A DNA stretch of 64,000 nucleotides from Toxorhynchites rutilus septentrionalis (GCF_029784135.1 NC_073745.1:281639803-281703802), one strand, 5' to 3'. Positions 1-13,029 are shown, counted from the first letter of the stretch. Made by a program: numbers and translations. Notes: generated from the sequence alone by a model not told the origin.

Positions 1-972
1 TGCATTTGAAGCCATTCTGCCCCACTTCTAAGACGATTGCCAAGCGTTTGTGGCGAAGATTAGACTATGGTACCTAAAAGTCAATTCTGTATACATTGGC
101 ATGATCGCAATATGCAGTTGGCAGCATGAGTAAAATCAAACGAAGACGTAAGACGTTGCTTCAGTTCACAACTTGGTTTCTTCTTCATTGTATGTAGCAA
201 GTTTTTTCCGATGAAGGACAAAATGAATATTTGGACATGAAAACAACTCATCAGCTCATTGAAGATTCTTATCTACGCATCTACGTTCCTACAAGCGTAC
301 CGCTTTTTCAAATCAAAACTAAGGGAAGAAATGGACTGGAAGTTGGTAATGATAAGAGATCGACAATGGGCCTGTTCGCGAACATCTCTGCCACATACGC
401 TTTCACGTCACTTACACTTCACTTAATCTTTTTGTGTCTATCATCATTGTCACGGATTGTTACGTGTAAAAATGAACTCCGTGAAGTGAAAGAGTTCATT
501 CCCGTTTATAAGAGACATGTCGGATGCATAATGTCGGGCCTTTGAACGTTATGTCGGTTGCATAATTTCGGACGTTTGAACGTTATGTAGGTGAAATTAA
601 TACAGTATAAGAGATAATACTCCATTTAATTAAGCGTATGTTTTAGAATTACAAGTTTGCGATTATACCTCGATGATTCAGTATTTCAATCCCAACTATT
701 CGGACTCATCCCATGATTCATTTATTTGGTGCGTTAGTTTGCTGAATCAAACGCTGGTTCAAAGATGAGGAGGGATACTTGATTGATCGTGAATAATGTA
801 GTTGTTGTACATATGGGAATGTAATTCAATCCCCATAAATATTTTCTAATAGTAATATTTTCTCTTTTTATAAATTACTCTTGAGATAAAACATAACTAT
901 TATGTTTAATAACCGACATCTCGTATACTGTTGTTCTTAGCTCTGTCTTACTCGTTTGAATAGTGAGAAGTA
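1..972. other. Gene-free flank
   Basis: No open frame here shows a recognisable motif or credible length. The frames present are short, and the one at 231-545 begins at TTG. The stretch is A+T-rich and contains one short tandem duplication, listed separately. Confidence 0.5.
517..585. repeat. Two-copy 34-bp tandem repeat
   Basis: Two adjacent near-identical units begin at 517 and 551. Each reads ATGTCGG-TGCATAA, then TCGG, then TTTGAACGTT, with a few substitutions. It may be the edge of an unrecognised repeat. No partner end was found. Confidence 0.5.
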
Positions 973-1310
973 TAGTGGAACCCCGACTATCCACGAGCGG
1001 ATGATCCGCGGTATCCACGAAAACAAGCTCCATAGTAAATCTATAGGCCTTTCCCGAATTTGTCAGTGAATGATAGGCTTAAGCACTTTTATTTTGGTCA
1101 TGGTTTTCACATTATCTGACCACTGATGTGCAACAGTGGGTAGATGGATAGTTTAATGATTTCTGTATTGATAGAACATAGTTTTCTTACTGAAATATCT
1201 TTTTTTTTCGTGTTTGGAACTAATTTTTTGTCCTTTATAGCATTATTCGTAATTTTCGTTATTCGCGGTGAGCTAGCCTGACTTTTTCGCAGATAATCGG
1301 GTTTGTACTG
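973..1310. mobile_element. Pogo-like MITE, 338 bp
   Basis: The left end reads TAGTGGAACCCCGACTATCC after a TA. The right end, reversed, reads CAGTACAAACCCGATTATCT and is followed by TA. These are imperfect terminal inverted repeats of about 25 bp with TA target duplications at 971-972 and 1311-1312. CAG-type ends carrying a C(C)GA(C/T)TATC core are typical of pogo/Tigger members of the Tc1/mariner superfamily. There is no internal coding capacity, so it would need a transposase in trans. Superfamily placement is an inference from the ends. Confidence 0.7.
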
Positions 1311-1312
1311 TA

Positions 1313-2043
1313 TTTAGTGTAGGTCAAGGCTAGAATATTTTTTTTAAAACCGTTTCTTAAATTTTGATGAATAATAATATCTTCTATATCTCAGAACAAA
1401 CCCGAATTTATCCACCTTACGATCAGTATAATCTGAGCTACTCCCATATGGAATTCTGAAGTTTAAACATCTTATTTTTCCCATTCTCGTGTAATTTGAT
1501 ATACGGGACATGAGGTTTGATTTAATTATTTAAACAGAAATAGCAGCATCGGTCAGGAGCATAATCTTCATATAAAACATCTGATGGGATTCGAGTAATT
1601 TGCCAAAAGCATAAAGTGATTGAGATTTTCTTTAGAGGGATATCAAAATTATGAAAAAAGAACTAGAGAAGAATTTAATAACAGTATCTTGTGAATGCTT
1701 TGCAATTATAGACTCATTTTTTCCTTGTTTGAATTTTATTATTACTTTTTTAACATTCTTTCATTCAAGGTTTGTCTTCAAAACGATACCGTTGAAAATA
1801 TCTATTACGTAAAAAGAAGAAAAACAATGACCTTATTTGTTATAACTATTGTCCTGATTCGGATTACAAAAACCAGCTCTGCAATGTTGCAAAAACTTTA
1901 CAGTTATTATTTTATATTCTAAATATAAAATAATTTTGTATAATCCTGAAAATAGAAACAAAAAAAAACTATTCATGGGCAATCGGAAGTAGTCCATTCG
2001 CCATCTTTCAATGGCCCTACGGGAGCTACATTTTTAGTCCTTA
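1313..2043. other. Gene-free spacer
   Basis: A+T-rich sequence between a MITE and a Helitron. The small frame at 1695-1922 is hydrophobic only because of its T-rich composition. I see nothing else supportable. Confidence 0.4.
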
Positions 2044-2699
2044 CTAGATGACCCGGCAAACTTCGTCCCGCCAAAAATTTGTTTTGTGTTATCAATACCT
2101 TCAAACATTGACGTTTTCTTACTATGAGCAAGTTCATGGGTCCAATCGCAGAACTGTTCGTCGATTGATCTTTTATTTGTCTCCGTTGAATTTACTTTTT
2201 ACTATAAAATTCCTAGTATTTCTAACAAAACTCATATAATATCAGATTATTTTCAGACACAATTCTCGTTCAAAATTTTTCAACCACTTGTAAATAGCAT
2301 GTTTCTCCGTTACATGGAATAAATGTTTTATACAGAAAATAGGATAGAATAAAGAAAGCCCTAAATCGGACAATTCCTTCCTCGAGTTCTGCTCTTATCA
2401 ACACATCTGGCTATCCCTTTTTTTCGTATAGATAGAAGAAGATATAGGAGTGCGTTTCATCACATTAAAATCCATTTTCAGTTTCGAACAAAGATCAATT
2501 TCGCCAGCGCAAACATCAAATGGACTAACAGCACTTGTCACTATGTAATTGTAGAACATATGGGAATTTAATTTTCCAAATTTTCCCTTTTTCCTTCAGA
2601 GTTTTCCGAAAATTTTCAATTGACATTTTTTGCTGGAATATTTTTGGTTGAAATATGTGTAATATATTTCTCCATTCCAGAGGAGAGAGGGTGTCATAC

Positions 2700-3250
2700 C
2701 ATAATAGAAACATTTCTCATACCCAAAAACCCTCACATCCAAATTGTGCTTGATTAGCTTTCGAGTTATGCAAAAAAATCGTATCGTTTGTATGACACCC
2801 CACCCTTAGAGAGCGGGAGGAGTGTCTATCTACCATAGAAATATTTATTGCATCCTTAAACCTCCACATGTGAAATTTGGCTTCGTTTGCTTGAATAATT
2901 TTCGAGTAATGCAGAAATTTGTGTTTCATTTGTATGGCAGCCTTAGGGAGAGGGGTGGAGAGTCTAACTATCATAGAAACATTTATTGCACCCTAAAACC
3001 TCCATATGCTTCATTTGGTTGATTAGTTCTCGACTTATGCAGAAATTTGTGTTTCATTTGTAAAGCAGGCCCCCCTTAGAGAGGGGAGTGGAGAGTCTAA
3101 CCACCATAGAAACATTTATTGCACCCTAAAACCTTAATATGCCTAATTTGTTTTTATTTGCTTGATTAATTCCCGAGTAATGTAGAAATTTGTGTTTCAT
3201 TTGTATGGCAGCCCTCCTTTAGAGAGGGGGGAGGGGTCCTAAACTATCAC
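2700..3250. repeat. Internal tandem array of the Helitron, about 130-bp units
   Basis: Four to five diverged units each contain CATAGAAACATTTATTGCA, then AAACCTCCATATG, a GAGTAATGCAGAAATTTGTG block and a G-rich GAGAGGGG run. Unit starts near 2833, 2968 and 3101 give a spacing of about 133-135 bp. The short open frames here (2717-2974, 2822-3022) follow the repeat and are not genes. The other Helitron copy carries the same array in inverse orientation. Confidence 0.75.
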
Positions 3251-3356
3251 GAAAACCTTCCCCGGAGCCAAAAACCCCTACATACCAATTTTCATGTTGA
3301 TTGGTTCAGTAGTTTCCGAGTCCATAAGAATCAGACAGACAGACAGACAGAAATCC

Positions 3357-3360
<4 letters not shown>

Positions 3361-3443
<83 letters not shown>
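3361..3443. repeat. (TA)n microsatellite, left part
   Basis: An uninterrupted AT run. It is the expanded terminal TA tract of the Helitron and forms the left flank of the LTR element. Confidence 0.95.
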
Positions 3444-3445
<2 letters not shown>

Positions 3446-3828
3446 TTAAGGAAACATCTGTGCAACTGGCTGTTAACAAAGAATGGGAACATTAGAAGAT
3501 GCATGCTCTCAACGCATTCATGACAAGGATCATGAGATAGGCCAAAGATTGCAAATAGCCAACAACAATCTAAGCAGCAGCGATAAGGACTCCCACGACG
3601 AAAGCGAGAATGCAGGAATCCTAAACAAACCGATGAAGATGGAAACTGGAGGAACACAAACAGAAGCGCAATACCACAACAACGGAGGAGACGGAGATAA
3701 GCATGTTGGCGTGGCAAGAGAAGAAAAGGTTGAACGTTGTAGCAAATCTGTAAATAAATCAGTCTTAGTCCTAATGTCGTAGAGTAGAGTACTCTTTAAA
3801 TCCGAAAGCCCGGATCGGGTCTTTAACT
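3444..3828 (+). repeat. 5' LTR, 385 bp
   Basis: Starts AGTTAAGGAAAC and ends GGGTCTTTAACT, matching 7908-8292 over its full length with two differences. Its 99-codon open frame (3483-3782) is present in both LTRs and follows from the A-rich composition. It resembles no known product. The adjacent PBS overlaps the final T. Confidence 0.93.
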
Positions 3829-3842
3829 GGCGCAGTTGGTAG
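3828..3842 (+). promoter_or_regulatory. Primer-binding site, TGGCGCAG type
   Basis: TGGCGCAGTTGGTAG starts on the last base of the 5' LTR. TGGCGCAG primer sites occur in 17.6/297-type elements, where they pair with a serine tRNA 3' end. The tRNA assignment here is inferred from that resemblance. Confidence 0.75.
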
Positions 3843-4124
3843 TTCCGTCCGCGAAACGTTTAAGTGTTTAAGTGTTTAATCGGGGGAATACCGATGAACT
3901 TTAAGACCTGATTGAACTGTGGTGTGTGTAAAACGAGTGTCATATAGTGAGGAAAACACATCTTTCGCCTTCGCCGGAGCACCAAGTAAGTAATATTTTA
4001 TAAATTTCTACTAATTACTACTAAGACCAATAAAAACGTGATCCAATTTCACGCATTTACTGCGTATTCAGATTTAAGGTTTTATACTTTTGCTTCATTA
4101 AAATAAAACCAGCTTTCTAAACGG

Positions 4125-6296
4125 ATGATAACTCGCAATATGGCGGAATCAATCCAGAAACAAATCGAAGAATTAACTCTTGAAAATCAAAGGACACGTA
4201 TTACGAGTTTAGAAACACCACAAGCGAGTGGTTACTCCCAGAATTTAATGAATAATGTCGATAAGCTAAAGGTACCCGATCCGATTAAAATGATTCCTAA
4301 TTACTCAGGAGAGCCGAAGATGCTGGCTTCGTGGCTTGATTCAGTGGATCAAAAAATAGAATTTTCTAGGAATATAATTAACAATTCACAATTGGTTAAT
4401 GATGTTATGCCACTTTGGGTGGGCATCATTAGAGACAAAATTATAGATAAAGCTAATGACGCCCTTGTAAACAGTCATACAAAGCTAGACTGGCCGGCAA
4501 TTAAATCTGCTTTAAAAGATTCTTTTGGCGACAAAAGAGATCTTTCCACACTTTGTACAAGTATCCCTTACTTGAAACAAGGTTCAAAAGATTTAACTTC
4601 GTATTATGAAGAGTGCCGAAACTTATTAGCTGATATAAAGGCGAAAATTTTGTTGAACGACGAGACAAAAGTATGCGCTGTAGTTCTTATAAAAACATAC
4701 GAGAGCATGATTACAAATGCTTTCATAGATGGCTTACATGCGAATTTATCGTCATTAACTCGCATTTATCGACCTGATAGTCTTTTAAAAGCCTACGAAA
4801 GTGCTTTAGATCAATACAACGCCATACAAAGACGACGTGAAAGTTTTCCACAAAGAATGGTCCTTTTTACGAAAAACAATTCATTTAGAGAACAATCACA
4901 GCAGCAATCATATTTCATGCACAAAAAACCTTTCAGAACAGATCACAAACAAAATCGGCCTTCATTGATTAATACTAATCAGTTAGGTTCTTCGCGATTC
5001 ATTAATCAAAAACAACCCACAAAAACAAATTATAATCAACGTTCTACCCCCAATTTCCAACCTTTTCAAAACAATCGAATTCATTACCAAGAAGAGATCC
5101 AGAATAGGGAACACGTAGGTAAAGTATCTCCTGACAGTAATGCCATTAACTATAACGAGTATTCATTAAATAAATCCGCTATTACTCAAAACACTCCTGA
5201 ATTAAGGGATAACCTAAATTTTCAGTGGGATTCATACCCCAACCACAAATATATTTCATCTGGCCTCAAACAGAACCATAATTTCTCAGAGCAAAATCTA
5301 AAATTTTCAGAGGGATTCAGACCTCTTTCATATGATAAAGAAAACAGTTTTCTCACATATCTGAATATTAAAACACAAATTGGAAATCTAAAATTTCTTG
5401 TCGACACTGGCTCTAATAAAAATTATATTTCACCAGAGCATATTCACCCCACAATGAAAATTAATTGCGTACCTCATCTAATTAAAAACATTTCCGGATC
5501 GCATAATATAGACAAATTTAGTGAGCTCAATATTTTCTTCAACTATAAATCACTACCAAGGCAGAAATTTCTTTTATTTCGATTTCATCAATTTTTTGAT
5601 GGTCTAATCGGATACGAATCTTTAAAATCATTGGGCGCTATCATCGATACCGTATCCAACGAGCTACTAATAGGAAGTTTGAGAATTCCTATGAACAGAA
5701 AAACTTTTAACGGAACTGAAACGAACTTTCAGATCAATAATATTCATGGCGGAAAAACACTAATATCGAACAAAACACAAAATTCTTATACTGATCACAA
5801 TGTTCAAATCGATCCAAGCATAATTAATACGAAAAATGTTTCATTATTCAACCCGAGTAGTAATCCAGTTATTCTAGAAACTGACTTACACAACAAAATG
5901 TATTCAAGCAATCGAACAAATCTCCAAAACAAACAAGAGCATAATTATAGGAAAGAGCGAATAAATAGAACAGTACAAACGGGAATCAATCAAAATCACG
6001 CAGAAATTATCGAAAATTTTACTTATACGAAATCCAGAACTCAGCAACCCTCACATAAACTTGATAAAAACAACGGAAGCGATGGAACCGTTGAAAGGTT
6101 CCGCTCAACAAGCAACGAAATATCTCGTTGCTACAGACACAAATTCGGAAACTTGACAACTAATAAAATGTTTTTAAAATCATCTATATTACATAATAAT
6201 ACAATATTATCTCCCCCAGATTTCAAGCGTCTAGAAGCTCCTTACGATATCAAGGATAGTGAAGAAAAATCATTCAACTTGGCAAAATTATTTTGA
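4125..6296 (+). CDS. gag: Gag-protease polyprotein of the errantivirus-like element
   Basis: 723 codons from an ATG about 300 bp after the PBS. Residues 1-250 look like an errantivirus Gag (a coiled helical region, then a block around WPAIKSAL and DKRDLSTL). There is no CCHC zinc knuckle, as is usual in this group. A Q/N-rich linker follows to about residue 390. An aspartic protease has its active-site DTG at residues 427-429 and the second conserved block GLIGYE-LKSLGAIID near 493-510. The last 180 residues are N/K-rich and unrecognised, and the RT that should follow is missing. Errantivirus gag and pol normally lie in different frames, so this in-frame gag-protease join is odd and may be part of the deletion event. 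Described only as a defective insect endogenous element. Confidence 0.85.
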   Translation: MITRNMAESIQKQIEELTLENQRTRITSLETPQASGYSQNLMNNVDKLKVPDPIKMIPNYSGEPKMLASWLDSVDQKIEFSRNIINNSQLVNDVMPLWVGIIRDKIIDKANDALVNSHTKLDWPAIKSALKDSFGDKRDLSTLCTSIPYLKQGSKDLTSYYEECRNLLADIKAKILLNDETKVCAVVLIKTYESMITNAFIDGLHANLSSLTRIYRPDSLLKAYESALDQYNAIQRRRESFPQRMVLFTKNNSFREQSQQQSYFMHKKPFRTDHKQNRPSLINTNQLGSSRFINQKQPTKTNYNQRSTPNFQPFQNNRIHYQEEIQNREHVGKVSPDSNAINYNEYSLNKSAITQNTPELRDNLNFQWDSYPNHKYISSGLKQNHNFSEQNLKFSEGFRPLSYDKENSFLTYLNIKTQIGNLKFLVDTGSNKNYISPEHIHPTMKINCVPHLIKNISGSHNIDKFSELNIFFNYKSLPRQKFLLFRFHQFFDGLIGYESLKSLGAIIDTVSNELLIGSLRIPMNRKTFNGTETNFQINNIHGGKTLISNKTQNSYTDHNVQIDPSIINTKNVSLFNPSSNPVILETDLHNKMYSSNRTNLQNKQEHNYRKERINRTVQTGINQNHAEIIENFTYTKSRTQQPSHKLDKNNGSDGTVERFRSTSNEISRCYRHKFGNLTTNKMFLKSSILHNNTILSPPDFKRLEAPYDIKDSEEKSFNLAKLF

Positions 6297-7125
6297 TATC
6301 GAAACGAATGCGATATGAATGTTGTGGTAAAATAAGACAAATCTCAAAGTAAAACAACCATCACAATAAATGCGAACCGAACACATCTAAAATGTTAAAT
6401 GAACCAAACATTACTTCTACCATAACAATAATCATATTCTTTCTCTTTCCAGGAAATTCTAAAATTCTTTCTGCCCGCTTCTATCAACTATATCCATACA
6501 ATCCAATGATTCTAGTAGAAATTCTGGTCTACTAATCATAAAAAAGCCCCAGCGATATAAGTCAATAAAATGTGCCCTAAAATCGACTAAAAAACTCTTC
6601 TAGTACCTTATAAAATAAAAATAGAACGGCAAATTTAAAAAAAAAAACATTCATGTTTCAATTCACATTCTATTGCCAAAAATAGAACAAGATCAAAATC
6701 ACCGAATTGTATAAGATCATAAACTGAAGAAATAATAAAACATCTAGATAACAATAATTTTAGCGAAATCATAAATAGTCTAACAGACTGAAAGTAGTTT
6801 TCTGAAAAACAATGAGTAAGTTAGGTTTAAAATTATTCCTATAAGCATGAAACAAAAAGAAGCAGAAAAAGGGCTGATTTTTTTGCCGAATTTGAATTAT
6901 TAAATTTGACTGAATTATTTAAATTATTTTCAATTGAGTATTCCTAGAGTCGTACAGCATATCTTCCAAACATATAATTAGTTAAACTTCGATTTACCTG
7001 ACAATTTTTCACATAAAAAAACTGAATTTCGTAACAAGTAAAGTAAAAAAAAAATTTTTTTTCTAACAAATTTAGATCAAATCTATGAGTTCTCAAATCT
7101 AAATCCATCAGCATTTCACGATCAT
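6297..7125 (+). other. Non-coding scar where pol is missing
   Basis: 829 bp of A-rich sequence with stops in all frames. No YxDD, RNase H or integrase motif is visible on either strand. In an intact relative this interval would hold most of pol and the start of env. Confidence 0.6.
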
Positions 7126-7894
7126 ATGGAAATTTTTCGCATTGTATCGATTCTACAATTAGATAGTACGAGTTATTATATATTTTTTGTTAAACCTTTA
7201 CCAGTAAAAAACACAATATTGAAACTACCCGCCACCATCGCCATCATCAACGAAAACCGAACGTTTTTCGCTAATAAGGAATGTCGTCACATCGAGAGAA
7301 ACAGAATATGCAATAGGAACCATTTAGAAGACTACACTGAGGATGAGTGCTTCTCCAAGTTATTAAGAGGATTGGCAGCAAAATGTACATTTACTAATCT
7401 CACACAATCGACTGAGATTAAAATGCTATCGAACAATAATCTAATCGTCAAAAGCAAAACAAGTTTGAACATCACTACGAACTGTGGAATCACAGATAGA
7501 AATGTTCAAGGGACATTCCTCATTATATTTCACAATTGTTCCGTCACTGTAAATGGATCTGTTTTCACCAATGAAGAGCTAACGAAATTTGAAACCCCAT
7601 TAATCCTTCCATTTGTTGGACTTACAATTGAAACAAAACATTTCGAAGCCAAATTCGAGATAGAGGAACTGAACATAAACAACAGACACCATCTTGAAAC
7701 TCTCATTAAAGAGCACAAATTTCACACGTATACGTCATTCGGGGTGTCCAGTTTCAGTATCCTAATCATAATAGCAATTTTGATATTGCTATTCCGAACA
7801 AGAAATTATCATATTAAAATTAAAACCGTACAACGTTTGTCTCACGATATCGAAAAGATGGATACTACCATACAGAAACGGGACGTTTCAGACT

Positions 7895-7907
7895 CGGAGA
7901 AGGGAGA
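7895..7907 (+). promoter_or_regulatory. Polypurine tract
   Basis: CGGAGAAGGGAGA lies directly before the 3' LTR, where plus-strand priming of an LTR element is expected. It also encodes env codons. Confidence 0.75.
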
Positions 7908-8404
<497 letters not shown>

Positions 8405-8406
8405 GA

Positions 8407-10799
8407 TTTACATCCCATAGCGCTTTCAACAAATTCAAAGGAACAAATTTACGTCCTCTGGATACGTCAGGATTTCGTTCTAAAAATGCCACCAGGCGGG
8501 TCAGTTGCTGTTTGTTTTTCTTTTCTTTCCTAAAAAGCAAGATAGCATTCGAAATGTTATCATGAAAGCTAAATAGATACGAAATTAGACTTAGTCCACT
8601 CCGCGTGACTAGCTTTCACCATCTAAAACACGAGTGACAAATATACTTGTTTTTCCCCGTGACGTGACAGTATCGTGGTATTCATAATAACACCGAGTTC
8701 ACCAAAGTTGTCACGATGGATGAACTCTTCCGGATTCTACACATACCGTGGCAGCCGTAATAACGCTGTATACAATTCACTTCGTTTTCACCGTGAAGTG
8801 AAGATCGTGATCAGGCCCAATGTTGCAGATTATTCTCGTATTATAAAATTGATACTTGAAATGCAAACACAACAATCGCATGAAATTGTTTCCTTATAAA
8901 TATAACATTACATTTTGGGATAAAACGGAAAACTCGGTTTTTATTCACTTAGGCGTTATGCATCTAGGATCAGGTAGCCGCGAGATATACAATTGCAGAT
9001 GAAAGGAACTGCAAATGTAAAAGAATTGGAAACTACTTTAATAAATCTAACTGATGATCGTTGTAAAATTTTGATGTACACCCTTAAACAATCTAGCTGA
9101 AAATGTTCTAATCTCGCTAAATATATCAACCACTTATTGGAAAACTATCGCATCAAAATTAAAGGCCTCGAATAAGATTTTCAAGGAAGGCGGAAGATTC
9201 TAGAATACTTGTTTATGATGCTGAAAATATAAATTCAATTCAAAAGTATGTACGATGTGCGATGCAGTTTTATGCAACAATTCCTCGGCTACCACTCAGC
9301 CAAATGAAAATTCAAACGAAAGCAAATGGGATGGAAGAATTTAATATTTCATCACAATCGCGGCTCCGTCGAAGCTGAGCTGCGACTCGCGGTTTTTTCT
9401 TCTCCATCTCCACCACATTTAATATCCACTTCGGCACGAGACAAAACGACCCACAGAGCTATGTGTATATGCGCAAGTATGCAAGTGCTTCACCCCATCA
9501 TTTCTCACCTTGTTCCGCTTGTTCACCCCAAACGTTGCACCTTGACTCACTAGTCGGAGGGTATCCAACACAAGCCGACCACGGAGTTTATATTTTGTAT
9601 CTTATTTTGGAGGCGGCAGGTAGAAACAAGTTCACCTACTCATCGATTGCGCGCGGCAAACCGCTGGTGTCAGTATTTGCAATATTTTTTTTTCCGCTGC
9701 TTTTTCTTCACTGTCGCACATAAAAACCCGTTCAGCTTGATTGCTTTGGGTGCACCATTTGGTCACTTTCTTCGTCAATTTGAGCTCCAATTTGCATTAT
9801 TCTAAACACTTTCAAACACCACTAGTAGCAACTATAATTTTTCATGAAATCAGCGATAGCACAGGATGCTTCCATTTGGAATTGATTGTTCCTTTTTGGC
9901 TTGATGTTTCAAAAACTTTTCAGGCTTGGTAGTCGATTAATATGGACCGGAACAAATTCTCAATTCACAGTTAATTCATCACAACATTCTCTTCATTTCA
10001 CTCACTTACAGAATCACAAAACGGAAAATTGTAGCTCACATTACCCAATTTTTCTAGCTTGTTATGTGATAACACAGTTATACTGTTTCTTCCCACAACT
10101 GGGATCTGTCGAACGATTTCAATAAACCACCTTAATCACTTCCGTCTGGGCCTCCCAAAAGTAACACGGCACTAACCTTGATCAAAACAGCACTGACCCA
10201 TTGTGGACTCACTTCCGCCGCTTTGGGGTCCCCACAGCGGTTGATGATCTCAGAGCCTAACAAATGATGACTGGTCAAATTTTGTCACTTATACATGCAC
10301 ACAAGAGAAAAAAAAAGTAACTACCAGTAACGCAACCCGTAACGCGGACACGGACCTCCTGTGGGCAGGACCCGTTGTGATTCTGCACGTCTGCACCGGA
10401 CTCGCGTTCAGATTGAACTAAACCCGCCCGAAACGAGCCGAGAATCGAGCTCAGCGGAAGGAAAACAGCAAGCAGCAAGTTTGCCCACACGTGTGCTCTG
10501 CCGGTCTAGCGGCAAGGTACGCAACCTGAGGTCGTTGAGAGCTCGCAACGCTCACCTCAAGCGCTCGAGCGTCTCGGCCGGGACATTCAACAGGAAGCAG
10601 CTAAAACACAGAGAAACCTTCCCCCATGCGAGCGTGAGAGCTGCTGTGCTGCGTGCTTTCTTTTCACTCTCGGTATGAGTATGAGTGACTTGTAGCATTA
10701 TTTTCGCGCGGAAGCTGTGGAGCGTCCGTTTCCTCTCGCAGAAGTCGTTAGGGTTGAAGGGGAAATTGGGCTGATAAGGATAATAACGGTGATTGGCAT
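8407..10799. other. No recognisable gene; G+C-rich patch at about 10,330-10,680
   Basis: Unique-looking sequence with no coding frame I recognise. From about 10,140, and most clearly 10,330-10,680, G+C and CpG content rise well above the surroundings. The frames at 10361-10678 (+) and 10275-10490 (-) come from that composition and have no domain. This could be a host promoter or first-exon region, or the untranslated part of an unrecognised element. I cannot decide between them. Confidence 0.35.
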
Positions 10800-10822
10800 C
10801 CCGTAAAAACTTTGGAAGAGAT

Positions 10823-11731
10823 TCATCGAGTTTCTGCGATTACTATGAGTTTGAGCCAATAATGAATATTTAGTTGAACTGAAGTGCCCATGTTTGCATA
10901 GGAAACGTAATCACCAATACCATTAATGTTGGGAAAACAAAATTTTGTTGTTTTTTTTTGCCTACAAGCGTAACCATGCAATTTTTCAATGAAATTGGAT
11001 ATTTGGATATTATCGGCAAAAAGAAATCCACCGTCCTCCATCATGTGATTTAATTGAAAACTTAAGTTAATGGCTGCTTCAACATTATCTGAGCCAGTAA
11101 TCACGTCGTCCATGTAGGTGTCCTCGATAATTGACTTATATGCGAGTGGATATGTTTCCTTTTTATCCGTTGCCAACTGCTTGAGTGTTCTGGTCGCCAA
11201 AAATGGTGCTGGCCTTGAACCATAAGTTACTGTATTTAATTCGTACGTGCAAACCTCCTCCTTAGGTGATGCATGCCACAGAATGGATTGAAGTGGCCTT
11301 TCCTCTGGATGAATATATATTTGGTAGAACATTTTCTCCACATCAGCGACCAACATTATCTGTTTGATTCGGCATCATAAAATAATCGACCTCAAATCCT
11401 CCTGTACTACCGGCCCTGTCAATAATACATCGTTCAGGGAAACCCCAGAAGAAGTTTTGCAGGATGCGTCGAATACGACTCGAACCTTAGTTGTCGTACT
11501 ACTCTCCTTCACCACCGGATGATGCGGAAGAAAACACCGTTTGCCTGATTCCCTAGAAGTTCCATCAACCTTCCGCATATGCCCTAGTCGCAGATATTCC
11601 TCCATAAATGAGATGTACTCTTCCCGTAAGCTAGTATTCCTTGTTAAGCTGCGTTCAGTTGATTGTAAGCGACGAAGATCAATGTTCTTGGATTCACCTA
11701 GTCGCGACAAAGCATCCCTTTCCATTGGCAT
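10823..11731 (-). pseudogene. BEL reverse transcriptase, truncated and frameshifted
   Basis: The first open piece (11731-11375) holds the BEL RT N-terminal block: the FLPHHPVVKESSTTTKVRVV stretch, then FDASCKTSSGVSLND and LLTGPVVQEDL. It meets a stop at 11375-11377 and the frame shifts. The second piece (11356-10823) has DVEKMFYQI (first catalytic Asp), the PF block and the active-site DTYMDDVITG. After about 90 more residues similarity fades and the frame ends, so the connection and RNase H domains are absent. It is inactive because of the frameshift and truncation. Confidence 0.85.
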
Positions 11732-12855
11732 TGAAACGCCATGTATCGCCCATCATCATCTCGAACAACTGACTGTACGAACCATTCCTCGCAGCGGGCT
11801 TCCTCCAGTGAATAGTCGTTTGTTGAATTAATTTCCTCACAGAACCAAAATTTGCTTATTAACGACTCCAAATTCTTCGTAGTTGACACATTGCAATTGA
11901 CTCTTGAAACCTGAGTAGAATCTGCCAATCCTCCACAGACGACCCATCCGAAGACTGTCTCCTTTAGTATTGGTAAATTATCACCCAATCCAATCTTTCT
12001 TCCGGATTCAAAGAAGTCAAAGAATGACTCGATACCGAGTACCAGATCCACAGCAGTAGGTACCCCGAACGAGGGGTCAGCAAGTTGAATTCCTTCGGGT
12101 ATTGCCCATCCTCTTGTGTTGATTGATGTAGTCGGGAGATTCACCGTCACCATGGGCAAAACCAAGAATTCCATTTCTCGGGAAAATCCGGATACGCGAG
12201 ATAATATTGTAGCCCGAATCCGTTGCTTCACCTTAGAAGCTACTTTACCAATACCAAGGACCGGAATGTTAACCCGTTCACGAGTCACCCTTAATTTTTG
12301 ACTCAACCTTTCAGTCATGAAGTTACTCTCTGAGCCCAAATCCAAGAGAGCACGGGCTGGATACTGATTACCATCGGCGTCCTTCACCATCACCACGGCA
12401 GTTGCCACAAGTACCTTCATTGAATGTTTCGATGTCGTTTCACCTGCGATAACCTTCTTAGCTGAGAGATTAACAACTTGCGAAGACTGAGAAGACGCCG
12501 AACACGATGGTCCCTGGTTTTCCTTAGTTTGATTTCTGTTGGGGCTCCTTGAGACTGTCACGAATTTTGAATGAGTATCCTCCTCTGCTCTGAAGCACAC
12601 AAGAGCATGGTGTCGACCCTTACATCTTCGACACGAAATTTTTGATTGGCAATTCTTCGCACGGTGGCCCTTGCGGAAACAGTTGCGGCAGAGAGAATGC
12701 GTACGCAATACCATTTCCCTATCCTCCACTGACATTTTTTGAAACGTAACACATTGGTAGAGATAATGGTTGCCTGCGCAAACGAAACAGCGAAACCCAG
12801 AACCTTGCACCGTGTTGAAGCTAGTTTTCGAAACAACTGATTTTTGTCTTGTTTA
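11698..12855 (-). pseudogene. BEL gag zinc-knuckle and A17 protease region
   Basis: A 370-codon open frame. Residues 1-70 contain three Cys/His clusters (CFVCAGNHYLYQC, CRNCFRKGHRAKNC, CRRCKGRHHALVC), the nucleic-acid-binding part of BEL Gag. The protease follows with ALLDLGSESNF near residues 155-165 (DLGS in place of the usual DSGS) and downstream blocks ending GLADS. The open frame begins at a GTG and is not a real start. In-frame sequence continues upstream to a TAA at 12853-12855, which reads as a nonsense mutation, since related residues continue beyond it. It overlaps the RT piece in another frame. Confidence 0.82.
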
Positions 12856-13029
12856 TGGTTGTGTTTGCTGCTGGTGTCTTCCCTCTATCACCCTGGCCGG
12901 CAAAGAACCAACACCTGAACTCGTCTCTGAAGGAAATCGATCAAGTCATTGTAGGTTTACTGCTCCTTGGTCGCAGAGAACTCCTCCCAGCCCCCCCGAA
13001 TAACAGGGTCCAGGCGCGTAGTAACGATG

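Noticed and set aside
10361..10678. 105-codon R/S-rich frame in the G+C-rich patch as a gene
   Set aside because: Both strands are open because of composition, and no motif or start context supports either frame.
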